From: DASZKW01 sp035552775
Lineage (GTDB): Bacteria > Actinomycetota > Acidimicrobiia > Acidimicrobiales > Palsa-688
DNA length: 64,000 nt
Direction: 5' to 3'
Assembly: GCA_035552775.1 (NCBI GenBank)
Contig: DASZKW010000016.1
Span: 1-64,000, forward strand
In this document: positions 7,847 to 16,350 of the stretch, one piece after another
How positions within the stretch are numbered: the stretch's first letter is position 1
Layout of the letters: each line of letters starts with the position of its first letter
Notes under the pieces: model-generated
Databases searched by the model: none
Seen by the model: the letters and a program-made list of their open reading frames with translations, nothing else
What the model was told of the DNA's origin: nothing
Translations under genes and position numbers: made by a program

Positions 7847-8503
7847 ATGGCAGAGATCACCCTCGTGGCCGAAACCGGTCGCACAACGGGGACCCGGGCA
7901 TCGGGGCGGCTCCGCATCGCCGGGCGTATCCCCGCCGTTATCTACGGGCACGGCACCGCCCCCATGACTGTGTCGGTGGACGGGCGCGAGCTTCGTCACG
8001 CCTTGTCGACGGAGGCCGGCCTCAACCAACTCCTCGAGGTCGAGGTGGACGGCCAGCGCCTGCTGAGCCTGGCGCGTGAGCTCCAGCGCCATCCCGTTCG
8101 CAACACCGTCACCCACGTCGACTTCCAGATCGTGCGCCGGGACGAGATCATCTCGGCCGAGGTGCCGATCGTGTTGACCGGTGAGGCCAAGGCCGTCGAG
8201 ACCGCCCGCGGCGTGGTCTCCCAGCCCCTCACGTCGCTAACCATTCTCGCCACCCCAGGTGCCATCCCGGGCCACATCGAGGTAGACATCTCGGACCTGG
8301 CCATCGGCGACAGCATCCGGGTGGGCGACCTGTCCCTTCCCACCGGAGTGACCACCGAGGTCGACGCGGAGGAGACAGTTGTCATCGCCACCACCTCCGC
8401 GGTGGACGCCGAGGTGGCGGCCGAGGCTGCCGAAGCTGCGGCCGAGGGGGCGGCGGGCGACGAGGGGCCCGACACCGAGGGCGGCGCCGGCTCCGACTCC
8501 TGA
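7847..8503 (+). CDS. rplY: 50S ribosomal protein L25 (CTC form)
   Basis: The protein has 218 residues. The N-terminal 5S rRNA-binding L25 domain starts AEITLVAETG and includes GRIPAVIYG and THVDFQIV. The C-terminal TL5/CTC domain follows to about residue 180. The tail is Ala/Glu-rich and acidic (AAEAAEAAAEGAAG), typical of CTC proteins but poorly conserved. It binds 5S rRNA in the large subunit. The ATG has AGGAG ten nt upstream. A TAGCAT hexamer at 7797-7802 may be its promoter. Pth follows with a 4-bp gap, the usual rplY-pth pairing. Confidence 0.95.
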   Translation: MAEITLVAETGRTTGTRASGRLRIAGRIPAVIYGHGTAPMTVSVDGRELRHALSTEAGLNQLLEVEVDGQRLLSLARELQRHPVRNTVTHVDFQIVRRDEIISAEVPIVLTGEAKAVETARGVVSQPLTSLTILATPGAIPGHIEVDISDLAIGDSIRVGDLSLPTGVTTEVDAEETVVIATTSAVDAEVAAEAAEAAAEGAAGDEGPDTEGGAGSDS

Positions 8504-8507
8504 TCAG

Positions 8508-9200
8508 GTGTGGCGCGGCGGCGAACGCCGGGGGACACCGGCTGACCTGCTGGCCGTCGGGCTGGGCAACCCCGGCGCCGAGTACGCCCGCACCCGGCAC
8601 AACGCGGGCGCGGAAACCGTTGAGCTGCTTGCGGCGCGCCACGGCGCACGCCTGAAGCGGGGGAAGGAGTTGGCCCTGGTCGCCGAGGTCCAGGTGAGCC
8701 CGAGCGGCCCCCTGAGCGGGGGGCAGGGCCCGAGCGGCCCTTCGAGCGGGGGGCAGGGCCCGAGCGGCCCCCTGAGCGGGGGGCACGGCCCGCTTCGCCT
8801 CGCCCTGGCGTTCCCGCAGACGTACATGAACGAGTCGGGCCGTTCGGTCGCCCTCCTCGTTCGCCGCTTCGGGATCACCGACGTCGGCCGCCTGGTGGTC
8901 GTCCACGACGAGCTCGACTTGCCCATCGGCAAGTTACAGGTCAAGGCGGGTGGGGGACTGGCGGGCCACAACGGGCTTCGTTCGATCAAGGCCTATCTGC
9001 ACTCCGACGCCTTCGCACGCATCCGCATCGGTATCGGCAAGCCCCCCGGGGGCAAGGAACAAGGCGTCGACCACGTCCTCAGACCCCCGTCCAAGCGGGA
9101 GCGGACCGAGCTCGACGTGTCAATAGAGCTCGCTGCTGACGCGGTCGAATGCGTCCTGGCCGAAGGTGTCGTTGCCGCCCAGAACCGGTTCAATGGGTGA
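8508..9200 (+). CDS. pth: Peptidyl-tRNA hydrolase with repeat insertion
   Basis: Pth releases peptides from prematurely dissociated peptidyl-tRNA. The GTG at 8508 gives 230 residues. The conserved core is present: GLGNPGAEY with Asn21, TRHNAGAE with catalytic His31, FPQTYMNESG, VVHDELDLPIGK with the supporting Asp, and GLAGHNGLRSI. Between the first strands and FPQTYMN there is an insertion of about 30 residues made of three PSGPLSGGQG-like decapeptides. This replaces a short loop in ordinary Pth and is probably surface-exposed. The start lacks a clear ribosome site, suggesting coupling to rplY, which ends 4 bp earlier. Confidence 0.92.
   Translation: MWRGGERRGTPADLLAVGLGNPGAEYARTRHNAGAETVELLAARHGARLKRGKELALVAEVQVSPSGPLSGGQGPSGPSSGGQGPSGPLSGGHGPLRLALAFPQTYMNESGRSVALLVRRFGITDVGRLVVVHDELDLPIGKLQVKAGGGLAGHNGLRSIKAYLHSDAFARIRIGIGKPPGGKEQGVDHVLRPPSKRERTELDVSIELAADAVECVLAEGVVAAQNRFNG
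8701..8790 (+). repeat. Three 30-bp in-frame tandem repeats inside pth
   Basis: Units at 8701-8730, 8731-8760 and 8761-8790 differ at only a few bases and encode PSGPLSGGQG, PSGPSSGGQG and PSGPLSGGHG. They interrupt a conserved housekeeping enzyme without changing the frame. Confidence 0.95.
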
Positions 9201-12200
9201 GATGCCTCCCCCGCTGAGCGGCCCCACGGCTTCCGCGCTGGCGGTGCCCGGTCAGGCGGTGTTGGGCCCGTTGCTGCCCCTGCTGCGCAGCGACGACGGC
9301 TTCGCCAGCCTGGCCGGATTGCGCAACGCGGTGATCGCCGTCCCCGAGCCCGCCCGCGCCTACGCCGTCGCCGGCCTTGCCTTCGCGTCAGGCCGCCACC
9401 CCTTGGTGGTGGCGGTCCCCACCATCTCCGACGCCGAGCGCCTCACCCACGATCTGGTCGCCTTCGTCGGCAGCGACGACGTCGACCTGTTCCCGGCATG
9501 GGAGACGCTGCCGTTCGAGCGGGTCAGCCCGAGCGTGGAGACCATGGGCCGGCGACTGCGCACCATCTGGAGGCTCCGGGGCCCGGGCGCGGGGCACATG
9601 CCGCGCATCTTGGTCGCCCCCGTCCGTGCCCTCCTCCAGCGCCTCGGCCCCCACGTCTCCGAGGTCGACCCCGTCGTGGTCCGCAAGGGCGACCAGATCG
9701 ACCCCGAGGTGCTCGTCGCCCGCCTGGTGTCCATGGGCTACCGGCGTGAGTACCAGGTCGAGCATCGCGGGGAGCTGGCCGTGCGGGGGTCGATCGTCGA
9801 CGTGTTCGCCTCCACCGGCGACGTCCCGGTGCGCATCGACTTGTGGGGCGACGAGGTGGACCGCCTGACCGAGTTCTCCGTGGCCGACCAGCGCTCCACC
9901 GACGAACTGGTGTGCGCGGAGCTGTTCGGGTGCCGGGAGCTGCTGCCCACCGCCGACGTCAGGGAACGGGCGGCCAAGCTGGTCGGCGAGGCCCCCTGGG
10001 CTCGGGACCGCTGGGAACGCCTGGCCGAGGGCTTGGTCTTCGACGGCATGGAGTCGTGGCTACCGTGGCTCACCTCCGACGAGCACACCCTCCTCGACCT
10101 GGTACCGCCCGGAGCCCAGATCCTGCTCGTCGAGCCCCGCCGGATGAGGGACCGCGCCGCCGAGTTGCTCGACGAGGAAGCGGCGCTGGGGGGGACCCTG
10201 GCACAGACGTGGGGCGCCGCGGGCGAGGCCTTTCCCCGACTCCATCTGCCGTTCGACCGCCTCCTGGCGCGCACGCAGGCCTCGGCATGGACGCTCACGC
10301 CTGCGCCGGAGGGGCCGGGTACGACGGTCATGGCCGCCGCGGGCTGGGACCCGGTGGTCGGCGACGGTGAGCGCCTCGTCGCCCAGCTGCGGGGGCTGGT
10401 CGCCGACGGGTACCGCATCACCGTGTGCACGGAGGGCAGGGGCAGCGGTGCCCGGGTCGCCGGGCTGCTGCGCGACCACGGGTTCACCGCCGGCTTTTTC
10501 GAGGGCGACGTACCCGAGGGGGAGCTGACCAGGCCCGGGCTGCGCGTCGTGGTCCAGCCCCTCGACAGGGGTTTCGTGTACCCGGCGCTCAAGCTGGCGG
10601 TGGTCGCCGAGGGCGACGTCACCGGCCGGCGCCGCGCCCACCGCAAGGCACGGGCGCGGGCGCGTCCCGCCCAGACCTTCTTCGACGACATGAAGCCCGG
10701 CGACTACGTCGTTCACCACACGCATGGCGTGGGCCGCTTCGGGGGAATGGTGCGTCGCGGCATCGGCGGGGTGGAGCGGGACTACCTACTCCTCGAGTAC
10801 CGCGGCGGCGACAAGCTGTACGTGCCGTCCGACCAGGTGGACCTCCTGCGGCCCTACACGGGCGGGGAGTCGCCGGCGCTGTCGCGCCTCAACGGCTCGG
10901 AGTGGCAGCGCACCAAGAGCCGGGTCCGCCAGGCCGTCCGGGACATCGCCCAGGAGCTCGTGGTGCTCTACCAGCGCAGGGTCAACGCCGCCGGCCACGC
11001 CTTCGGCCCAGACACACCGTGGCAGACCGAGATGGAGGATGCATTTCCCTACGTCGAGACCACCGACCAGGCCAAGGCCATAGCCGACGTCAAGGCGGAC
11101 ATGGAGGGCGCCTCCCCGATGGACCGGTTGATCTGTGGCGACGTCGGCTTCGGCAAAACCGAGATCGCCATCCGGGCCGCGTTCAAGGCGGTCAATGGGG
11201 GCAAGCAGGTCGCGGTGCTCGTGCCCACCACCCTGCTGGCCTCGCAGCACTTCCAGACCTTCGCCGACCGCTTCGCCGGCTACCCCGTGCGCGTCGAGAT
11301 GCTGTCGCGCTTTTTGACCCCCGCCCAGGCCCGCCAGGTCACCAACGGGCTCGCCGACGGTTCGGTGGACGTGGTCGTCGGGACCCACAAGCTGATATCG
11401 GGGGAGACCAAGTTCAAGGACCTGGGACTGCTGGTGGTGGACGAGGAGCAGCGCTTCGGCGTCGCCCACAAGGAGGCCATAAAGAAGCTGCGCACCGACG
11501 TGGACGTGCTCACCCTCACGGCCACGCCCATCCCGCGGACCCTGGAGATGAGCCTCACCGGCATCCGCGACCTGACGTTGCTCAACACCCCCCCGGCCGA
11601 GCGCCAACCCATCCTCACCTACGTCGGCGAGTACGACGAGCGCGCCGTGGCCGAGGCTTTCCGCCGGGAGCTTCTGCGAGAAGGGCAGGTGTTCTTCGTC
11701 CACAACCGCGTGGCCGACATCGAGAAGGTGGCAGCGGAGCTGCGGGGTCTGGTGCCCGAGGCCCGTATCGCGGTCGCTCACGGCCAGATGGATGAAGCGG
11801 CGTTGGAGAAAGTCGTATTCGATTTCTGGGAAGGCCGCTACGACGTACTCGTCTGTACCACGATCATCGAGTCGGGCATCGACATGCCTACCGTCAACAC
11901 CCTGGTGGTTGATCGCGCCGATCGCCTGGGGCTGGGACAGCTCCACCAGCTGCGGGGCAGGGTGGGCCGCGCCGGCCAGCGGGCCTACGCCTACCTGCTG
12001 TTCCCGCCCGACAGGGTCCTGTCCGAGGAGGCCTACGAGCGCCTGCGCACCATCGGCGAGCACACCGAGCTCGGATCGGGGTTCAAGATCGCCATGCGCG
12101 ACCTGGAGATCCGGGGTGCCGGCAACCTCTTGGGCGGTGACCAGTCGGGCCACATCGCAGCCGTGGGCTACGACCTGTACGTGCAGATGGTCAGCGAGGC

Positions 12201-12741
12201 GGTGGCTGAGTTGAAAGGCGAGGAGCGGCGCGAGCCCGCCGAGATCAAGCTCGACCTGCCGGTCACCGCCAACCTGCCCGGCGACTACGTCAGCCGGGAG
12301 GACCTGCGCCTGGAGGCGTACCGGCGCCTGGCCACGGTCACCACCCACGCCGAGGTCGACGACATCCGCTCGGAGTGGGTCGACCGCTACGGGCCCCTGC
12401 CGGCGCCGGCCCAGGCCCTGCTGCGAATCGGCCACCTGCGTGCCGAGTGTGCCCGCCTGGGACTGCGGGAGGTCAGCGTGGTCACCGGGGCAGGTGGGGG
12501 ATCGGGTGGCGGCTTGTCGGGTGGCGGCTTTTCCGGTGGGGGCGCCACTGCGCGCCTGGCACCCCTGGCGCTCAAGGCCAGTGAGCGGGTGCGATTTCAA
12601 CGGCTGTGGCCCAAGGCGGTTTACAAGGAGGACATCGGCCAGCTCGTGCTGCCCCTCGCCCGGGGAGGCGACTACGCCAAGGCCCTCGCCGAAGGTCTGG
12701 CGGCCCTCGTCCCGCCGTCGGTAGCATCCGCCACGCCGTGA
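9193..12741 (+). CDS. mfd: Transcription-repair coupling factor Mfd
   Basis: Mfd is a DNA translocase that removes RNA polymerase stalled at lesions and recruits UvrA. From the ATG at 9193 it has 1182 residues; a second in-frame ATG at 9202 is equally possible. In order: a UvrB-like N-terminal module, the RNA polymerase interaction domain with its CarD-like segment (GDYVVHHTHGVGRF), then RecG-like motor motifs GDVGFGKTE (Walker A), DEEQRFG and TATPIPRTL, helicase motif VI near HQLRGRVGR, and the C-terminal TRCF domain. A Gly/Ser linker (GGGSGGGLSGGGFSGGG, about 12490-12543) is inserted late in the TRCF domain. The start overlaps the pth stop. Confidence 0.95.
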   Translation: MGEMPPPLSGPTASALAVPGQAVLGPLLPLLRSDDGFASLAGLRNAVIAVPEPARAYAVAGLAFASGRHPLVVAVPTISDAERLTHDLVAFVGSDDVDLFPAWETLPFERVSPSVETMGRRLRTIWRLRGPGAGHMPRILVAPVRALLQRLGPHVSEVDPVVVRKGDQIDPEVLVARLVSMGYRREYQVEHRGELAVRGSIVDVFASTGDVPVRIDLWGDEVDRLTEFSVADQRSTDELVCAELFGCRELLPTADVRERAAKLVGEAPWARDRWERLAEGLVFDGMESWLPWLTSDEHTLLDLVPPGAQILLVEPRRMRDRAAELLDEEAALGGTLAQTWGAAGEAFPRLHLPFDRLLARTQASAWTLTPAPEGPGTTVMAAAGWDPVVGDGERLVAQLRGLVADGYRITVCTEGRGSGARVAGLLRDHGFTAGFFEGDVPEGELTRPGLRVVVQPLDRGFVYPALKLAVVAEGDVTGRRRAHRKARARARPAQTFFDDMKPGDYVVHHTHGVGRFGGMVRRGIGGVERDYLLLEYRGGDKLYVPSDQVDLLRPYTGGESPALSRLNGSEWQRTKSRVRQAVRDIAQELVVLYQRRVNAAGHAFGPDTPWQTEMEDAFPYVETTDQAKAIADVKADMEGASPMDRLICGDVGFGKTEIAIRAAFKAVNGGKQVAVLVPTTLLASQHFQTFADRFAGYPVRVEMLSRFLTPAQARQVTNGLADGSVDVVVGTHKLISGETKFKDLGLLVVDEEQRFGVAHKEAIKKLRTDVDVLTLTATPIPRTLEMSLTGIRDLTLLNTPPAERQPILTYVGEYDERAVAEAFRRELLREGQVFFVHNRVADIEKVAAELRGLVPEARIAVAHGQMDEAALEKVVFDFWEGRYDVLVCTTIIESGIDMPTVNTLVVDRADRLGLGQLHQLRGRVGRAGQRAYAYLLFPPDRVLSEEAYERLRTIGEHTELGSGFKIAMRDLEIRGAGNLLGGDQSGHIAAVGYDLYVQMVSEAVAELKGEERREPAEIKLDLPVTANLPGDYVSREDLRLEAYRRLATVTTHAEVDDIRSEWVDRYGPLPAPAQALLRIGHLRAECARLGLREVSVVTGAGGGSGGGLSGGGFSGGGATARLAPLALKASERVRFQRLWPKAVYKEDIGQLVLPLARGGDYAKALAEGLAALVPPSVASATP
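12722..12727 (+). promoter_or_regulatory. Candidate -10 (TAGCAT) inside the end of mfd
   Basis: TAGCAT ends 10 nt before the GTG of the lipoprotein gene. It could give a leaderless transcript independent of mfd, but coupling through the GTGA overlap is an equally good explanation. Confidence 0.25.
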
Positions 12742-13847
12742 GACGACCCTTCTGCCTGCTGGCCGGCGCCGCGGCGGCGGTGGTGGCCGGCGCCGCCCTC
12801 ACCGCCTGCAACTCGGCGCCGTACGCAGCGACCGTCAACGGGACCGAGATCAGCCAGACGGCCCTCAACCAGGAGATCGCATACGGGGACCAGAGCCGGG
12901 CCTACATGGATCTGGTCCAAACCATCCAGACCCAGGCCACCGGCAACCGGGTGGTTCCCACGGGGGCGGGAAGCGGCACGCACACCATCGCCTGGGCCGA
13001 CCTCGAGCTCGACAACCTGGTGCAGGCGGCGGTCATCCACGCCGCGGTGGTCGCCGACGGCGAACGGCCCGGAGCGGCCATGCTCGACGCCGCGCGCGGC
13101 GTCCTCGAGGCGGAGATGAGCCCGGCCGGTTTCGCCCAAGTCCCCGTCGCCTACCGGGACGATTTGGTCCGGCGGCTGGCCGAGCACGCCGAGCTCGAGC
13201 AGCCCGGGGCGGACGCGGCCCAGCTCCAGCAGGTCTACTCCCACTATCTGGCCGACTTCTACAGCCAGGTCTGCGTGCGCCAGATCTCGATCGCCGTCGG
13301 GCGGGGCCAACAACGCCTCGACCCCGCCACCGGCCTCGCCCTCGCCTCCGAGATCGGTGTCAAGTACGACGCCGGGGGCTACTCACTGGCCACCCTCCCC
13401 GGCGCCATCGGCCGCGGCGTCAGCGGTGGGGGGCTCACCTGTTACAGCCAGGCGGCCCTCGAGGCCCGGGGCGGCCGGTTCATGACCACGGTGATGGGAC
13501 TGGCCCCCGGGCGGGCGTCGGCACCCTTACGGACCTCGGCCGGCTACGACGTCGTCGCCGTGGTCAGCCGCGACACCGAGCCGTTCGGAGGTCCCGTCGC
13601 CCGGGCCCTGGAGGCGGCGATCCTGGAGAGGGAGCCGTTCATCGACTCGGCGGTGGTGACGCTCGAGGAGAGGGCCCACGTCGACGTGGAACCGTCCTAC
13701 GGCCGCTGGGACAGCGGGGCGACGGACGGGACCATCCCCGGCATAGTCGCTGTGCCGGTGCCGGCCGCCGCGCCCGGTTCGCCGGCGGGGACCGTCCCGA
13801 GCTACGACCCGTTCTCTCCGTCCGCGTCGTCGGCGCCGTCTTCGTAG
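12738..13847 (+). CDS. SurA/PrsA-like lipoprotein (putative peptidyl-prolyl isomerase)
   Basis: The protein has 369 residues starting at the GTG that overlaps the mfd stop (GTGA). It begins with basic residues, a hydrophobic core and a lipobox LTAC near residue 22, so it should be exported and lipid-anchored. The mature part starts with VNGTEISQTALNQEI, the typical SurA N-terminal chaperone segment. A parvulin-like region follows (VRQISIAV, then LGAI-type strands and a GYDVVAVV strand). The C-terminus is Pro/Ser/Ala-rich. It probably assists folding of secreted proteins. The parvulin domain is divergent, so isomerase activity is uncertain and the chaperone role is better supported. Confidence 0.75.
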   Translation: MRRPFCLLAGAAAAVVAGAALTACNSAPYAATVNGTEISQTALNQEIAYGDQSRAYMDLVQTIQTQATGNRVVPTGAGSGTHTIAWADLELDNLVQAAVIHAAVVADGERPGAAMLDAARGVLEAEMSPAGFAQVPVAYRDDLVRRLAEHAELEQPGADAAQLQQVYSHYLADFYSQVCVRQISIAVGRGQQRLDPATGLALASEIGVKYDAGGYSLATLPGAIGRGVSGGGLTCYSQAALEARGGRFMTTVMGLAPGRASAPLRTSAGYDVVAVVSRDTEPFGGPVARALEAAILEREPFIDSAVVTLEERAHVDVEPSYGRWDSGATDGTIPGIVAVPVPAAAPGSPAGTVPSYDPFSPSASSAPSS

Positions 13848-13860
13848 CCGGCGGGGACGG

Positions 13861-15528
13861 GTGGTGTTGGAAGGCTGCGCGCCAGGGGAGGGCTCGCCGG
13901 CGGGCGGGCGGGTCGTGGTGGTGGGCCTGGGCCCCGGTGACCCGGAACTTCTCGGGGTCGGCGTCCCTGACGCAGTGGCTCGTATCCCCCTGCGCTTCTT
14001 GCGGACTTCTCGCCACCCGACTGCGGCGGCGGTGCCGGGCGCCACCAGCTTCGACGACGTCTACGAGTCCGGCGGCGCCCTCGACGACGTGTACGCGCTG
14101 ATCGTCGAGCGCCTGGTGGAGGCGGCCAGGACCGCCAGCCGGGGTGGCGGTTGTGCAGTTTGCGGGGATATAGCCATGGGTTCTGCACACTCCGTAGTCA
14201 GAGACGGTGCGCTCGGAGAGATCGTCTACGCCGTGCCCGGTTCGCCCCTGGTGGCGGAGCGCACGGTGGAGCTGTTGCGCGCCGACGCGAGGGTTGAGAC
14301 GCTGATCGTGCCGGCGCTGTCGTTTCTCGACCTGGCATGGGAACGCCTCGGCGTGGATCCCCTCGCCGCTGGGGTCCGCCTGGTAGACGGCCAACGCTTC
14401 GCGGTCGAGGCGGCCGGCTACCCCGGCCCGATGCTGGTTGCCCAGTGCGACACCCGGACGGTCCTGTCCGACATCAAGCTGGCGCTCGAGGAGGGCGGCG
14501 GCCCCGACGTGACCGTGCTGCACCACCTCGGCCTGCCCGACGAGTCGGTGCGCAACGTGGAGTGGACCGCCCTCGACCGCGAGGTCGAACCCGACCACCT
14601 GACCACGCTGTGGATCCCCGGGCTGGCGGCCCCGGTGGCCGGGGAGATGGTGCGCTTCGCCGAACTGGTGCGCACCCTGCGCGAGCGCTGCCCGTGGGAC
14701 CGCCAGCAGACCCACCGCAGCCTCAGCCGCCACCTGGTCGAGGAGACCTACGAGGTGCTCGAGGCGATCGACGAGCTGCCGGTCGATGCCGGGCCGGCCG
14801 GCGCTGCGGCGGCTGGCGGTGAGGCGGCCGGCGGTGAGGCGGCCGGCGGTGAGGCGGCTGGCGGTGAGGCGGTGGAGCACCTGGAGGAGGAGCTGGGCGA
14901 CCTGCTGTTCCAGGTGGTGTTCCACGCCACCCTGGCCGCGGAGCAAGGGTGGTTCACTCTGGCCGACGTGGCCCGTGGCATCCACGACAAGCTTGTCGGT
15001 CGCCACCCCCACGTGTTCGGGACGGTCGAGGCGACCACAACCGGCGAGGTGATGGCCAACTGGGAGAAGATCAAGCGGGCCGAAAAGGGGCGCACCCGCA
15101 CCATGGAAGGGGTCCCCGCCAACCTGCCGGCGCTGCTGTACGCCCACAAGTTGCAGCGCAAGGCGGCTTCGGTGGGCTTCGACTGGCACGACGTGGGCGG
15201 GCCGATGGACAAGGTGGCCGAGGAGTTGGCCGAGCTGCGAGTCCAACTCGGCGCCGGCCTGCCCGATACCGGCCCGGCCGATGCCGGCCCGGCTGATGCG
15301 GTCGGTGCGGCGAGTGACGAGCTCGGGGACCTGCTATTCGCTGCTGTCAACGTGGCCCGCCACCTCGGCGTCGACCCCGAGTCGGCCCTGCGTCAGGCGT
15401 CAGCCAAGTTCCGTGACCGTGTCGATGCCGCGGAGGATCTGGCCTCCAGTCGCGGCCTAACCCTGGCAGACATCGACCCTGACGGGCTGGACGCCTTGTG
15501 GGAGGAGGTCAAGAGCCGGAAGCTCTGA
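13861..15528 (+). CDS. mazG: MazG nucleoside triphosphate pyrophosphohydrolase fused to a tetrapyrrole-methylase-like domain
   Basis: The protein has 555 residues with the YabN-like architecture. Residues ~15-235 resemble a SAM-dependent tetrapyrrole methylase (VVVVGLGPGDPELL, later YAVPGSPLVAERTV). The first MazG domain begins near 262 (RERCPWDRQQTHRSL, HLVEETYEVLEAID). The second runs about 425-545 and ends with the usual ALRQASAKFRDR. The EExxE metal-binding pattern is visible in the first copy. It hydrolyses non-canonical or excess NTPs to NMPs. Four GGEAA repeats split the first MazG domain between its helices. The GTG start is chosen because GGGGACGG lies just upstream. It is convergent with the HAD gene, only 4 bp apart. 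Confidence 0.9.
   Translation: MVLEGCAPGEGSPAGGRVVVVGLGPGDPELLGVGVPDAVARIPLRFLRTSRHPTAAAVPGATSFDDVYESGGALDDVYALIVERLVEAARTASRGGGCAVCGDIAMGSAHSVVRDGALGEIVYAVPGSPLVAERTVELLRADARVETLIVPALSFLDLAWERLGVDPLAAGVRLVDGQRFAVEAAGYPGPMLVAQCDTRTVLSDIKLALEEGGGPDVTVLHHLGLPDESVRNVEWTALDREVEPDHLTTLWIPGLAAPVAGEMVRFAELVRTLRERCPWDRQQTHRSLSRHLVEETYEVLEAIDELPVDAGPAGAAAAGGEAAGGEAAGGEAAGGEAVEHLEEELGDLLFQVVFHATLAAEQGWFTLADVARGIHDKLVGRHPHVFGTVEATTTGEVMANWEKIKRAEKGRTRTMEGVPANLPALLYAHKLQRKAASVGFDWHDVGGPMDKVAEELAELRVQLGAGLPDTGPADAGPADAVGAASDELGDLLFAAVNVARHLGVDPESALRQASAKFRDRVDAAEDLASSRGLTLADIDPDGLDALWEEVKSRKL
14815..14874 (+). repeat. Four 15-bp in-frame tandem repeats inside mazG
   Basis: Units at 14815, 14830, 14845 and 14860 encode GGEAA (the last ends GGEAV). 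They lie between the EExxE helix and the HLEEELGDLLFQV helix of the first MazG domain, normally a short loop. Confidence 0.95.
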
Positions 15529-15532
15529 CCGG

Positions 15533-16222
15533 TCACCCCGCCGGCTGGCCGCCGCGCGCGGCGGCGAGCAGTGGGGCGAACGGGCCGGTGCGGAGGTGGT
15601 CGAGCAACTGCTGGACGTCGCGGTAGACGTGCATCGCTCCCGCCTCCATCAGCTCGTGGCGGCTGAACCCGCCCGACTCGACCCCCACGCATGCCACGCC
15701 CGCCGCGTCTGCGGCCTCCACGTCCCAGACCGAGTCGCCCACCACCAGGCAAAGGCGCGGGTCGACGCCTCCGGCGCGCAGGGCGGCGAGGAAGATGTCG
15801 GGCGCCGGCTTGGACTCGTCGACGTCGTCGGCGCCCGTCACCGCGTCGATGGCGTCTTCGGCTGAGAGCACCTTGCGCATGGCGTCCAGGTCGTCTTGGG
15901 GTGCCGACGTGGCCAGCACCACGGCCAGGCCGGCGCCGTGCAGGGCCCGCAGCAGCTCGCGCGCCCCGGGAAAGGCCCGGATCTCGCCCTTGAGCTCGTC
16001 GTAGTGGCGGTGTTGGCTGTCACGGGCGTCGTGGTTCTCGTGTCCGAGCAGCGACTTCATCAACGTGCCACCGCCCATGCCGATGAGGCGGTGGATGGCG
16101 TGCATCGGCGCCCACTCGCCGGCGTCGGCGAGGCCACGCGACCACGCCAGGGTGTGGAGGTAGTTGGTGTCGAGCAGGGTCCCGTCCATGTCGAGCAGGA
16201 CCCCCGGTCGCAGATCGGGCAT
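15533..16222 (-). CDS. HAD-superfamily phosphatase (PGMB/CbbY-like)
   Basis: The protein has 229 residues from the ATG at 16222; a GTG at 16249 would add nine residues. HAD motif I is LLDMDGTLLD near residue 8, motif II is LATSAPQDDLD (Ser/Thr after the strand), the motif III Lys is in DESKPAPDIF, and motif IV is VVGDSVWDVEAA. A helical cap follows motif I. This is the layout of small-molecule phosphatases or beta-phosphoglucomutase relatives. The substrate cannot be read from the sequence. It is divergent from eno and convergent with mazG. Confidence 0.85.
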   Translation of the reverse strand: MPDLRPGVLLDMDGTLLDTNYLHTLAWSRGLADAGEWAPMHAIHRLIGMGGGTLMKSLLGHENHDARDSQHRHYDELKGEIRAFPGARELLRALHGAGLAVVLATSAPQDDLDAMRKVLSAEDAIDAVTGADDVDESKPAPDIFLAALRAGGVDPRLCLVVGDSVWDVEAADAAGVACVGVESGGFSRHELMEAGAMHVYRDVQQLLDHLRTGPFAPLLAAARGGQPAG

Positions 16223-16350
16223 GGCCTTACTTACCCCGTCCTCCGGCACTCACCCCAGCGGCCCAGCCGCACCCCCAGCACGGGTGCCATGGCCACGGCA
16301 GCCACATCGGCTACATTTTCCCCAACAACCACAGCAGTCACAGGACGAAC

